Below, piece by piece: positions 9,801-16,267 of a DNA stretch of 64,000 nt. The stretch's first letter is position 1, and the number at the start of each line of letters is the position of its first letter. A model generated the notes under the pieces. It saw only the letters and a program-made list of their open reading frames with translations, had not been told where the DNA came from and searched no databases. The DNA is from Evansella sp. AB-P1 (GTDB lineage: Bacteria > Bacillota > Bacilli > Bacillales > Salisediminibacteriaceae), in assembly GCF_029688925.1 (NCBI RefSeq), contig NZ_JARUKY010000010.1:62001-126000 (forward strand). The letters run 5' to 3'. The position numbers and the translations under genes were made by a program.

Positions 9801-10459
9801 GCTGACTTTTCAAGGTACTCATTTGCAACTGACGCTTGCTCTTTTAATGGTTCTACTTGTGCTTCTAGTTCATATATAATATCTTTCACACGATTTAAAT
9901 TATCTTGCGTATCATTTAGTTTCTTTTCAGATTTCAGTTTTCTGTTTTTGTATTTCAATACACCAGCAGCTTCTTCAAAAATCATTCGTCGTTCTTCAGA
10001 TTTACTACTTAATATTTCTTCTACACGTCCTTGTCCAATAATAGAAAAAGCTTCTTTCCCTAAACCAGAATCCATAAATAATTCAACGATATCCTTCAGG
10101 CGACATGGTTGTTTGTTAATTAAGAACTCACTTTCTCCAGAACGGTATACGCGACGTGTAACAGCTACTTCATTATAATCAATAGATAAATGCTGATCTT
10201 CATTATCTAAAACAAGCGTTATCTCTGCCATATTTAACGGTTTTCTACTGTCACTTCCTGAAAAGATGACATCCTCCATTTTTGCACCACGGAGATTTTT
10301 TGCTGATTGTTCACCGAGAACCCATCTTATAGAATCTGATATGTTACTTTTCCCACTGCCATTTGGACCAACTACAGCAGTTACCCCTTTTACAAAATCG
10401 ATGGAAATCCTGTCAGCAAAGGATTTAAAACCTACGAGGTCCAGTCGTTTTAGGAACAA
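6890..10459 (-). CDS. smc: Chromosome segregation ATPase SMC
   Basis: Condensin subunit that with ScpA/ScpB compacts and segregates the chromosome. The start is a TTG at 10459 ((M)FLKRLDLVGFKSFADRI), with GAGGTG seven bases upstream. The ATG two codons earlier would leave almost no spacer. The protein has 1189 residues. Walker A GPNGSGKS is at 31-38. Two long coiled coils (about 165-500 and 670-1010) flank a hinge ending near GGAMTGGS. The C-terminal head has signature LSGGERALTAIAL and Walker B FCVLDEVEAALD. In B. subtilis smc directly follows rnc; here about 3 kb separates them, so smc needs its own promoter. Confidence 0.98.
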   Translation of the reverse strand: MFLKRLDLVGFKSFADRISIDFVKGVTAVVGPNGSGKSNISDSIRWVLGEQSAKNLRGAKMEDVIFSGSDSRKPLNMAEITLVLDNEDQHLSIDYNEVAVTRRVYRSGESEFLINKQPCRLKDIVELFMDSGLGKEAFSIIGQGRVEEILSSKSEERRMIFEEAAGVLKYKNRKLKSEKKLNDTQDNLNRVKDIIYELEAQVEPLKEQASVANEYLEKSAELKEFEVGVLVKEIEQLHETWIEEKEKLESLQDHESGIQATVKQYEANIERLRSDMHTVDESINDLQNILLKTTEDLEKQEGQREVWKERKKNFEQHRDQFIEELSRLKKEKEQLHIELKEQETVLLEQNKKVNETRDTLSKQEERMSVLEQNTAERIEQLKSDYIEWMNEKASHKNEIRYLDEQIQKQQEKQSRQEDDNSDLIRKRHDILEKLDVALREWNDQKSTIDRKLELYHEKKNLFESKEGEYGKKQSLLYEAIRHVQQFKSRKEVLEELQNDYSGFFQGVKEILKERDRQFPGIKGAVAELIEISPNHQIAIDIALGAAQQHVVVEDEKTGRKGIEFLKERRLGRATFLPMDVIRPRNIHMNDVAEAKEQVGFVGVAKNLVKYETKYENIFAHLLGNIIIATDMKAANLIARKVRYRFRIVTLEGDVINPGGAMTGGSIKQKQSQILGRQQELERVSEKLEKLEGETDKLQLDVSGLKEELGNLQSEMKKLQNEGELIREKEQKKKSIVNELELAKNNVDERLKIFDLEKNEFEAEVQERQNRKQALIEAADECDEKIKLLEREIETLSKQQEEEKSTKDSLSTEITELKIQLAKEEEQLHYAEATFSRLKDAFEQISNNHSVKENEFYQLEKDMSSQSEDADSIDYLIENKRNEKDRTINLISKRRSERLLLQQEHDDGERELKEHKRQLKFTSTTLHETEVKVNRLDVDLDNRLNKLEGEYELSFEAAKHQYPLQTELIEAKKNVKLIKMAIEELGVVNVGAIEEYDRVKDRYNFLLEQKEDLEEAKETLHQVISEMDGEMTKRFKETFDQIQVHFHVVFKELFGGGQADLLLSNPEDLLNTGVDIIAQPPGKKLQHLALLSGGERALTAIALLFAILKVRPVPFCVLDEVEAALDEANVVRFAQYLKDFSHETQFIVVTHRKGTMEEADVLYGVTMQESGVSKLMSVRLEESEKLVGMK

Positions 10460-10520
10460 TGTCATTCACCTCTATTACTTTCATTTTTCAAATACATTTA
10501 TAAATTAAATTAACTCATAT

Positions 10521-10529
10521 ATTTTACCA
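10521..10529 (-). promoter_or_regulatory. Candidate extended -10 promoter of smc
   Basis: Minus strand TGGTAAAAT (10529-10521), an extended -10 with no good -35 (TTAATC 17 bases upstream). It is the best candidate for transcription of smc-ftsY, now that smc is detached from rnc. Confidence 0.4.
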
Positions 10530-10586
10530 TAAAGAGGGTAAAGGATTAAACGGATAATTGGATAGACTAGAGTTTTTAGCATATCG

Positions 10587-10595
10587 TGGTACAAT
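10587..10595 (+). promoter_or_regulatory. Candidate extended -10 promoter of the DUF1128 gene
   Basis: Plus strand TGGTACAAT ends 45 bases before the start codon. There is no clear -35. It is divergent from the smc promoter candidate, the two being about 60 bases apart. Confidence 0.4.
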
Positions 10596-10640
10596 AGTAG
10601 AAGAAATTGATAGGTATTTTATATTGGAAAGGATGTTTTT

Positions 10641-10865
10641 ATGAGTACCCGTGAAAAAACTAGAGAGAATTTAACAGCTATGATTGAAGAAATAAAAGAA
10701 AAATTAAGGTTAGTTAATGCTGGAGCAATGAAAGCAGAACACTACTCCTTAGATCGCTTCGATGATGTGGAAGAGCTATATTTAATGGTGAAAAAGAAGG
10801 AACGCTTTAGTGTAAGTGAAATGGATGCCATTGTTTCTGAGCTAGGGAATTTGAGAGATAAATAA
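10641..10865 (+). CDS. DUF1128 / UPF0435 family protein (YfkK-like)
   Basis: A 74-residue protein of the UPF0435 family, found in Bacilli and of unknown function. Conserved features seen are MIEEIKEKLRLVNAGAMKAE, FDDVEELYLMVKKKERFSVSEM and AIVSELGNLR. The predicted fold is all-helical and soluble. AAGGATG lies five bases before the ATG. It is the only plus-strand gene in the block between smc and rnc, divergent from smc and convergent with the anti-sigma gene, with a shared terminator. In B. subtilis the homologue (yfkK) lies elsewhere. Confidence 0.9.
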   Translation: MSTREKTRENLTAMIEEIKEKLRLVNAGAMKAEHYSLDRFDDVEELYLMVKKKERFSVSEMDAIVSELGNLRDK

Positions 10866-10949
10866 GAAAAGCGCAAAGCGCCCTCTCATCACTAGAACGA
10901 ATGAATGATTTATCTATATTGGTTATAACTATTTTCAGCATGACCTTTT

Positions 10950-11001
10950 AAAAAGCTGTCTCCTAAAGGGGTGGAAGTCATCCTAAAGGAGGCAGCTTTT
11001 T
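10950..11001. terminator. Bidirectional terminator, DUF1128 gene / anti-sigma gene
   Basis: AAAAGCTGTCTCCT pairs with AGGAGGCAGCTTTT around a loop of about 22 bases, with T runs on both strands. It sits between two convergent genes and can serve both. Confidence 0.8.
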
Positions 11002-11008
11002 ATTACTA

Positions 11009-12004
11009 TTATTCTTCCCAGTTCCAATAGTCAATTTCCCCAAGTTGAACTCCTCGAATTTCTTCTATTCCTTTAAGTTTTAAAAGTTCTTTCGTCGGTC
11101 CAGTTACTACTGCTCCATACACTTGAAAGTCATTTTCCTTTAAATAATTTAACCTTTCTTCAAAATAGGAGGTATGAAAGACAGCTTCCGCTAATTTTGG
11201 ATCGTCTTCGTACAGTCTTTCCATATTTTCAATCATAAATTGTCTATTCTCTTCTAGAGTTTCGCGTGCTAAAAAAGCAGTGTAACCCATAAAATAATTT
11301 TCATCTAATCCACGTCCGTGAGTTAAGCCCCAAGGCGAAACAGAAATACTATTTCCGCCCATCATCCAACCTTCTTCGAATATTTGTAGTTCCCCTAAAT
11401 ATAGGGGGATCCAAATTACATCTACATCAATACCTTCTAGTAAGTCAAATAATTGCTCTGGTGAATAATATTCGTTCGTAGAAAATGCTAAATCTGCTAC
11501 TGTACCATCATGAACTTTTTCAAGAGTGTTCCATGCACCTCGCGATTCATTTGCGTCTAGTCTAAACCCGTTTCTAGGATCTTCAGGTAAGTAAAAGTTA
11601 AATTCAGGCCGATCATCTGGGTGATGATAATTAAAATGCTTGTTTGTATAATCTGCTAGTAAACGTTTTTCTACACTCATATTCCCAACATGAACACCAT
11701 CCTTCCCTATTCTTCTAGCCATAGGAACAGACGTACTTTGAGTTAGGGAATTTGAGATCACTGTACTATGCCCCCCCCCGAAGTCAGCGTACACACCAGG
11801 TAAAACCCAATCCACATACAGTTGAGAATAGGAATGAAGTCGTTCGCCTTTTAATGTATTGTCATAGATCGTAATTGTGGAAACAGTATATATAAAATAC
11901 ACTATAAAAAGTAGTATCATAGCTTGAAATATTTTAACGAATAAATGAATTCTATACCTTCGTATTGCCCTTTTTTCTTTTTTATCGTCCCATCCTTCAG
12001 TCAT
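11009..12004 (-). CDS. Membrane anti-sigma factor (Sigma_reg_N/Sigma_reg_C type)
   Basis: A 331-residue protein with a short basic cytoplasmic N-terminus (KKEKRAIRRYRIH, residues 8-20), one membrane segment (about 21-41) and a large outside domain. This architecture and sequences such as DVDVIWIPLYLGELQ and GLDENYFMGYTAFL fit the sigma-factor-regulator family found beside ECF sigma genes in Bacillus. It starts six bases after the sigma gene, so the pair is cotranscribed. The expected role is to hold the ECF factor at the membrane until a signal acts on the outer domain; that role is inferred. Residues 76-78 (GGG) are encoded by a run of nine G, a possible frameshift hotspot. Confidence 0.85.
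   Translation of the reverse strand: MTEGWDDKKEKRAIRRYRIHLFVKIFQAMILLFIVYFIYTVSTITIYDNTLKGERLHSYSQLYVDWVLPGVYADFGGGHSTVISNSLTQSTSVPMARRIGKDGVHVGNMSVEKRLLADYTNKHFNYHHPDDRPEFNFYLPEDPRNGFRLDANESRGAWNTLEKVHDGTVADLAFSTNEYYSPEQLFDLLEGIDVDVIWIPLYLGELQIFEEGWMMGGNSISVSPWGLTHGRGLDENYFMGYTAFLARETLEENRQFMIENMERLYEDDPKLAEAVFHTSYFEERLNYLKENDFQVYGAVVTGPTKELLKLKGIEEIRGVQLGEIDYWNWEE
11771..11779 (-). repeat. Nine-G homopolymer inside the anti-sigma gene
   Basis: The plus strand shows nine consecutive C (nine G in the coding strand), encoding Gly76-78 just outside the membrane segment. Other mononucleotide G or C runs I noticed in the window are at most six long. Confidence 0.95.
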
Positions 12005-12010
12005 TCTTCA

Positions 12011-12544
12011 TTATTCCCTCCCTTTGTTATATCTTGTTCTTACTAATTCTTTAAATCGTTGTCTTGCTCGATGTAATGTAACTTTTATTTGATTTTCATT
12101 TCTATCAAGTGCAGTTGCTAATTCTTCATAGCTCAACCCTTCCTCTTCACGTAAATAAAGAATTGCTCGATATGATTCTGGCATGTGTTTATATATGGTA
12201 TTTACATTCGCTTCACTCTCTTTAGAAAGTAAATACTCCTCTGGTTCTTCATATGGACCGAGCATTTGATTGTTTCTGTGAATTAACTCCTTAAACGGAA
12301 CCCAGTTCCATCTTTTTTGCTTTCTCCATTCATCTAAATAAGCATGCCGAGCTACTTTAAATAACCAGCTCTTAACTTCTTCATCTTGATAAAAGGATAG
12401 TGAGATGGTGGCCTTAACAAATGTATCTTGTACGAGATCTTCTGCTACAGTTTGGGATCCAGATAAACGGAATAAATAAAGATAAAGTGATTTTGCATAA
12501 GTTCGATAGATTTCCTCTATTTTCTCTTTTCGTTTTCTTTCCAT
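12011..12544 (-). CDS. ECF-type RNA polymerase sigma factor
   Basis: A 177-residue sigma-70 protein with only regions 2 and 4, as in the extracytoplasmic-function group. Region 2 includes AEDLVQDTFVKA and SWLFKVARHAYLDEWRK (about 35-76). Region 4 is the HTH LSYEELATALDRNENQIKVTLHRARQRF (about 138-166). The ATG at 12544 has AAGGGGG. The gene is followed at once by its membrane anti-sigma factor and preceded by an ECF-like promoter, suggesting autoregulation. I cannot equate it with a named B. subtilis sigma factor, and the regulon is unknown. Confidence 0.93.
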   Translation of the reverse strand: MERKRKEKIEEIYRTYAKSLYLYLFRLSGSQTVAEDLVQDTFVKATISLSFYQDEEVKSWLFKVARHAYLDEWRKQKRWNWVPFKELIHRNNQMLGPYEEPEEYLLSKESEANVNTIYKHMPESYRAILYLREEEGLSYEELATALDRNENQIKVTLHRARQRFKELVRTRYNKGRE

Positions 12545-12567
12545 TTCTGTCCCCCTTCCACTCTTAC

Positions 12568-12593
12568 AACGGATGTATAATGAAAATGTTACA
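12568..12593 (-). promoter_or_regulatory. Candidate autoregulatory ECF sigma promoter
   Basis: Minus strand TGTAAC (12593-12588), 16-base spacer, CGTT (12571-12568), directly before the ribosome site of the sigma gene. An AAC-containing -35 with a CGT -10 at 16-17 bases is the usual Bacillus ECF pattern. That the encoded sigma uses it is inference. Confidence 0.6.
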
Positions 12594-12618
12594 CTTATTT
12601 ATAATATTTTTGGAAATA

Positions 12619-12672
12619 TGTTTTATGGTAGACCTCACATGCAAGTGAAATTTGCACCATGGGGGATGAAAT
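12619..12672 (+). repeat. 55-bp interspersed repeat, copy R1
   Basis: Carries the shared core GGTAGACCTCACATGCAAGT and the right part TTTGCACCATGGGGGATGAA. The left end has drifted (TGTTTTAT instead of ATTTTCAG). It is the copy nearest the ECF sigma promoter. Confidence 0.85.
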
Positions 12673-12713
12673 AGTTATTTTTGTCGATACTTCAATTTGC
12701 TTTTATACCGCGT

Positions 12714-12768
12714 ATTTTCAGGGTAGACCTCACATGCAAGTGGTATTTGCTCCCTGAGGGATGAAAAT
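12714..12768 (+). repeat. 55-bp interspersed repeat, copy R2
   Basis: Exactly 55 bp, bounded by ATTTTCA and TGAAAAT, which are inverted repeats of each other. The interior carries GGGTAGACCTCACATGCAAG. A hairpin module (TTCATCC...GGATGGAA enclosing TTGCGGACGCAA) follows it. Confidence 0.85.
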
Positions 12769-12873
12769 GTTCTTACAAAGGTGGTTCATCCGTTTCTTGC
12801 GGACGCAAAGTGGGATGGAACGAATAATTAATCTGAACTTTTTTTGTTACAACTTATAAGTTTGATAACAGCT

Positions 12874-12928
12874 ATTTTCAGGGTAGACCGCCCATGCAAG
12901 TGAAGATTGCACCATGGGGGATGAAAAT
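12874..12928 (+). repeat. 55-bp interspersed repeat, copy R3
   Basis: Again 55 bp with ATTTTCA and TGAAAAT ends, and the same interior (GGGTAGACCGCCCATGCAAG, then TGCACCATGGGGGATG). The tandem hairpin array begins about 30 bases to its right. Confidence 0.85.
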
Positions 12929-12960
12929 ATTCTATCTAAGTATCTAAGGTATACTATCTT

Positions 12961-13165
12961 CCCGCATTCTTCCCGCATTTTCACATTTTCACTGTTTGCG
13001 GGAAGAATGGCGTCTTCTTTCATCCTGCATTTTTTCTTTTTCACTATTTGCGGCAAGAATGGCGTCTTCTTTCATCCCGCATTTTCTCTTTTTCACTGCT
13101 TGCGGGAAGATTGGCGTCTTCTTTCATCCCGCAATCCACTATCTCACTCTTTGCGAGACTTTCGT
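12961..13165. repeat. Tandem hairpin array, period about 52 bp
   Basis: Three good copies and one degenerate copy of a unit of about 52 bp. The segment TTGCGGGAAGAATGGCGTCT recurs at about 12995, 13047 and 13099, with a weak copy at about 13150. Each unit can fold: GCGGGAAGA pairs with TCTT and TCCCGC across ATGGCG. The period is not a multiple of three, so the same peptide appears in all three plus-strand frames and the short ORFs there are artefacts. It lies between rnc and the sigma gene, both on the minus strand, and between repeats R3 and R4. Confidence 0.85.
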
Positions 13166-13220
13166 ATTTTCAGGGTAGACCTCGATGCAACTATTCATTT
13201 GCACCATGGGGGATGAAAAT
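13166..13220 (+). repeat. 55-bp interspersed repeat, copy R4
   Basis: 55 bp with ATTTTCA and TGAAAAT ends, starting where the tandem hairpin array stops. The middle has drifted (CTCGATGCAACTATTCATTT) but TGCACCATGGGGGATGAAAA is intact. AAAGGTGGTGCATTCG follows, matching AAAGGTGGTTCATCCG after R2. Confidence 0.85.
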
Positions 13221-13254
13221 AACCTATTCAAAGGTGGTGCATTCGTAACAGGCG

Positions 13255-13298
13255 ATTACGGCTAAGTGCAGCCCATGTCCTGTGGGCAACGCCGTAAT
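13255..13298. repeat. Long inverted repeat near the end of rnc
   Basis: ATTACGGC (13255-13262) and GCCGTAAT (13291-13298) are perfect inverted arms. An inner GCCCA...GGGC pair can extend the structure. No T run follows on either strand, so it is not an ordinary terminator. The remaining bases up to rnc at 13438 hold a weaker pairing (GCCAAG with CTTGGC followed by seven T on the minus strand) that might end rnc transcripts. Confidence 0.6.
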
Positions 13299-13437
13299 GT
13301 CGTCATCCTAGCTCTCACGGGCAATTTCTCAGCACTTGCCTCCTTCATATGTATCCAAACAAAAAAAGCCAAGTTCGTGTACATTAGTGGATACAAATTA
13401 TCCTCTATTTACTACGTTCTTGGCGTAATTGGTCAAA

Positions 13438-14199
13438 CTATTTATTCATTTTTTCTAAGGCTTTCTGTGCCGCCATTTGCTCTGCTTCTTTCTTTGAACG
13501 ACCAGTCCCTTTACCGAGTTGGTGTGTTTCTAACCAAACTTCAGAAACGAACTCTCTTGCATGGGCAGGGCCCTTCTCTTGTACTATTTTATATTGAATC
13601 TGTCCTTGCCCTTCCCGTTGAATGAGTTCTTGAAGCTGACTTTTATAATCCATCATATCAGCAAAGGCTCCTTCAGCGATCTTAGGATAAACGAAGTTGC
13701 CTAAAAACTCATATACCGCATCCATACCTTGATCTAAATAAAGTGCTCCAACAAAGGATTCAAAGACATCTGCTAGTAAAGCAGGACGTCTCCTACCTCC
13801 TGTCATTTCTTCTCCCTTACCTAGTAACACATAATCTCCAAAATGAAGTAAATCCGCAATTTTTGCTAAAGAAGGCTCACATACGATGGCAGCTCTGAGT
13901 TTGGTCATCTCTCCTTCACTCATATTTTCATAATTTTTAAATAAATATTGTGAGATGGCCAATTCCAAAACAGCATCTCCTAAAAACTCGAGCCTTTCAT
14001 TGTCTTCATGTGGGCGAATACGATGTTCATTAACATAGGATGAATGGGTAAAAGCCTGTATAAATAAATCCTGATTTTCGTATTTTATATCAATAGATTG
14101 TAAAAAATCACGATATTTCAATTTTTGATCTGTCGACATTTTCATTTTTTTCGCTTGACGCTTAATTCCCCTTCTTTGTATCTTTCGTGATTGTTGCAT
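13438..14199 (-). CDS. rnc: Ribonuclease III
   Basis: Double-strand-specific endonuclease for rRNA and scRNA maturation. The catalytic signature [14 protein letters not shown] and the second metal-site block GALYLDQGM are present. A C-terminal dsRNA-binding domain ([31 protein letters not shown]) completes the enzyme. I chose ATG 14199 (253 residues; GGGGG five bases upstream). The ribosome site is only fair, and an ATG at 14148 or 14142 (MKMSTDQ) is possible. It follows acpP closely, as is usual, but smc does not follow it here. Confidence 0.95.
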   Translation of the reverse strand: MQQSRKIQRRGIKRQAKKMKMSTDQKLKYRDFLQSIDIKYENQDLFIQAFTHSSYVNEHRIRPHEDNERLEFLGDAVLELAISQYLFKNYENMSEGEMTKLRAAIVCEPSLAKIADLLHFGDYVLLGKGEEMTGGRRRPALLADVFESFVGALYLDQGMDAVYEFLGNFVYPKIAEGAFADMMDYKSQLQELIQREGQGQIQYKIVQEKGPAHAREFVSEVWLETHQLGKGTGRSKKEAEQMAAQKALEKMNK

Positions 14200-14283
14200 G
14201 AGAACCCCCATCACTCTTTCAGTTATGGTTATTAATGTTTGAAAGCCCAAGCCCATACAACGTAGGGCTTGGGTAATTTTAAA

Positions 14284-14517
14284 CTATTGATGACGTTCTA
14301 TGTATTCAACAACGTCACCTACAGTAGCGATCTTTTCAGCATCTTCGTCGGAAATTTCTAAGTCGAACTCGTCTTCAAGTTCCATTACTAGTTCAACTAC
14401 ATCCAAGGAGTCTGCACCTAGATCATCTTTAAAAGTAGCTTCAGCTTTTACTTGTGCTTCATCTACTCCTAGACGTTCTGATACGATTTTTGCGATACGT
14501 TCCATTACGGCTGCCAT
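14284..14517 (-). CDS. acpP: Acyl carrier protein
   Basis: Carrier of growing acyl chains on a 4'-phosphopantetheine arm. Start ATG 14517 ([20 protein letters not shown]) has AGGAGGTG six bases upstream; the in-frame ATG three codons earlier would overlap it. 77 residues. The attachment site is Ser37 in [18 protein letters not shown]. The strongly acidic composition is typical. It is last in the fapR-plsX-fabD-fabG-acpP series, 61 bases after fabG, and rnc follows. Confidence 0.98.
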   Translation of the reverse strand: MAAVMERIAKIVSERLGVDEAQVKAEATFKDDLGADSLDVVELVMELEDEFDLEISDEDAEKIATVGDVVEYIERHQ

Positions 14518-14578
14518 GTAGCTCACCTCCTCTCAGTTATTATAGGTTAATTTGCTAAAAAATTCTAGTTAATTTCGT

Positions 14579-15316
14579 TTACATTACCATACCACCATCA
14601 ACATGAAGGGTTTGTCCTGTCATGTATGAGGAAGCGTCACTAGCCAAAAATGCAACAACTGATGCAATTTGGTCTGGGGATCCTAGTTTTGCTAATGGAA
14701 TTTGCTTTAGCATCTCTTCTTTCATTTCTTCAGATAGTGATTCTGTCATATCTGTTTCAATAAATCCAGGAGCAATAGCATTGACATGTATGTTACGGTT
14801 TGCTAATTCTCTCGCCATTGACTTCGTTAATCCAATAACACCAGCTTTACTTGCAACATAATTTGCTTGTCCTGCATTTCCTAATACACCAACAACAGAT
14901 GAGATATTAATAACTCTTCCATACCGTTGCTTCATCATTTGACGAGTTACAGCCTTTGAACAGTTAAACACACCTTTTAGATTCGTGTCAATAACTGCAT
15001 CAAAATCTTCTTCCTTCATACGCATTATTAATGTATCTCTTGTGATTCCAGCATTATTTACGAGAATTTCTAATGAACCAAATTCTGCAATAACCGTTTT
15101 TACCATATCTGTAACAGCATTACTATCAGCAACATTACATTGAACTGCCATTGCTTTTACTCCGAAACTTCGGCATTCTTCTGCCACAGCTTCTGCTTTA
15201 TCTTGACTTCCTGAATAATTGACAGCAACGTTTACACCTTGTTTTGCTAAACCTAAACAGATTGCCTTCCCTATTCCACGGGATCCACCAGTTACTAATG
15301 CATTTTGTCCCTTCAA
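14579..15316 (-). CDS. fabG: 3-oxoacyl-[acyl-carrier-protein] reductase
   Basis: NADPH-dependent short-chain reductase for the first reduction in fatty acid elongation. The 245 residues contain the nucleotide motif TGGSRGIG (9-16), NNAG (87-90) and the catalytic Ser140, Tyr153 and Lys157. The start is a TTG at 15316. Its GGAGG lies inside the last codons of fabD, whose stop ends three bases before, so translation is probably coupled. The C-terminal [14 protein letters not shown] is the usual family end. Confidence 0.97.
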   Translation of the reverse strand: MKGQNALVTGGSRGIGKAICLGLAKQGVNVAVNYSGSQDKAEAVAEECRSFGVKAMAVQCNVADSNAVTDMVKTVIAEFGSLEILVNNAGITRDTLIMRMKEEDFDAVIDTNLKGVFNCSKAVTRQMMKQRYGRVINISSVVGVLGNAGQANYVASKAGVIGLTKSMARELANRNIHVNAIAPGFIETDMTESLSEEMKEEMLKQIPLAKLGSPDQIASVVAFLASDASSYMTGQTLHVDGGMVM

Positions 15317-15319
15317 AAT

Positions 15320-16261
15320 TTAAACCTCCCTTAAAGCTTCTAAAGCTTTTTCTAGCGTTTCATTATCATATATAGGTAGAACCTTTAGTCGTCTAGACAC
15401 TTTTTTAACAAGACCACTTAGTACTTTCCCAGGTCCTAATTCAACAAAAGTGTTCACGCCTTCATTGACTAATGTCTCAATCGTATCTTCCCATAGTACA
15501 GGAGAATAGATTTGCTCATATAAGTATTGACGAATTGCTTCTGGTTCCTTTACTGCTTTTGCTGTAACATTTGCGATAACTGGGTTACTTGGTTCGTTTA
15601 ACGTAATATTTGTAAGGTGATCCTTCATTTTTTCAGCAGCTGGTTTCATAAGTGAAGAATGGAAAGGACCACTTACTGATAAAGGAATGATTCGTTTAGC
15701 ACCTTTTTCCTTGGCCAATTCTGATGCTCCTTGTACTCCAGCAACTGTACCTGAAATAACAATTTGCCCTGGACAATTGAAATTAGCTGGTTCTACAACG
15801 TCTACTGTTTCCGTTATTTCTTTCGTAACACCAACAAGTGTGTCTCGATCCATCCCTAATATTGCAGCCATCGTTCCTTTTCCTTTAGGAACTGCTTCTT
15901 CCATCCATTGACCTCTTTTTCGGACAGCTAAGCAAGCATCTTCAAAGGAAATTGCTCCACTAGCTACGAGAGCCGAATACTCCCCTAAACTATGTCCAGC
16001 TGCAAAATCAGCTTGAATCCCTTTTTCCTTTAATATTTCCCATATACCAATACTCGTAGTAAGTAAGGCTGGTTGCGTATTTTCTGTTCTTTTTAATTCT
16101 TCCTCATCCCCATTAAAAATTAGGGATGATAAGGATTCATTTAATACTTCATCAGCTTTAGAAAATACTTGATGGCAAATAGGGTAGCTTTCAGATAGCT
16201 CTTTGCCCATTCCAACTTGCTGAGATCCTTGTCCCGGAAAAAGTAATGCAATTTTACTCAT
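15320..16261 (-). CDS. fabD: Malonyl-CoA:ACP transacylase
   Basis: Transfers malonyl from CoA to ACP to supply two-carbon units. The 313 residues have the family features: N-terminal LLFPGQGSQQVGMG, nucleophile Ser91 in GHSLGEYSAL, the active-site segment SGPFHSSLM, and C-terminal ELGPGKVLSGLVKK. It lies six bases after plsX and three before fabG, within the FapR-controlled operon. Confidence 0.97.
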   Translation of the reverse strand: MSKIALLFPGQGSQQVGMGKELSESYPICHQVFSKADEVLNESLSSLIFNGDEEELKRTENTQPALLTTSIGIWEILKEKGIQADFAAGHSLGEYSALVASGAISFEDACLAVRKRGQWMEEAVPKGKGTMAAILGMDRDTLVGVTKEITETVDVVEPANFNCPGQIVISGTVAGVQGASELAKEKGAKRIIPLSVSGPFHSSLMKPAAEKMKDHLTNITLNEPSNPVIANVTAKAVKEPEAIRQYLYEQIYSPVLWEDTIETLVNEGVNTFVELGPGKVLSGLVKKVSRRLKVLPIYDNETLEKALEALREV

Positions 16262-16267
16262 AGTAAG

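Noticed and set aside
12619-13220. CRISPR array
   Set aside because: The 55-bp repeats are separated by 41, 105 and 237 bases of structured DNA, not uniform spacers, and no cas gene is present.
12914-13248. Overlapping plus-strand ORFs of 60-100 codons with similar peptides (FHPAF, SLFA, GKNGVFF) in all frames
   Set aside because: They arise from the tandem hairpin array, whose period of about 52 is not divisible by three. There is no ribosome site, and they match no family I recognise.
12011-13437. New defence, toxin-antitoxin or secretion system in the rnc-smc insertion
   Set aside because: The only proteins are a sigma factor, its anti-sigma factor and a DUF1128 protein; no nuclease, toxin, transposase or integrase motif is present.
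13266-13625. 119-codon plus-strand ORF antisense to the end of rnc
   Set aside because: Most of it is the complement of the conserved rnc coding sequence; no promoter or ribosome site supports it.
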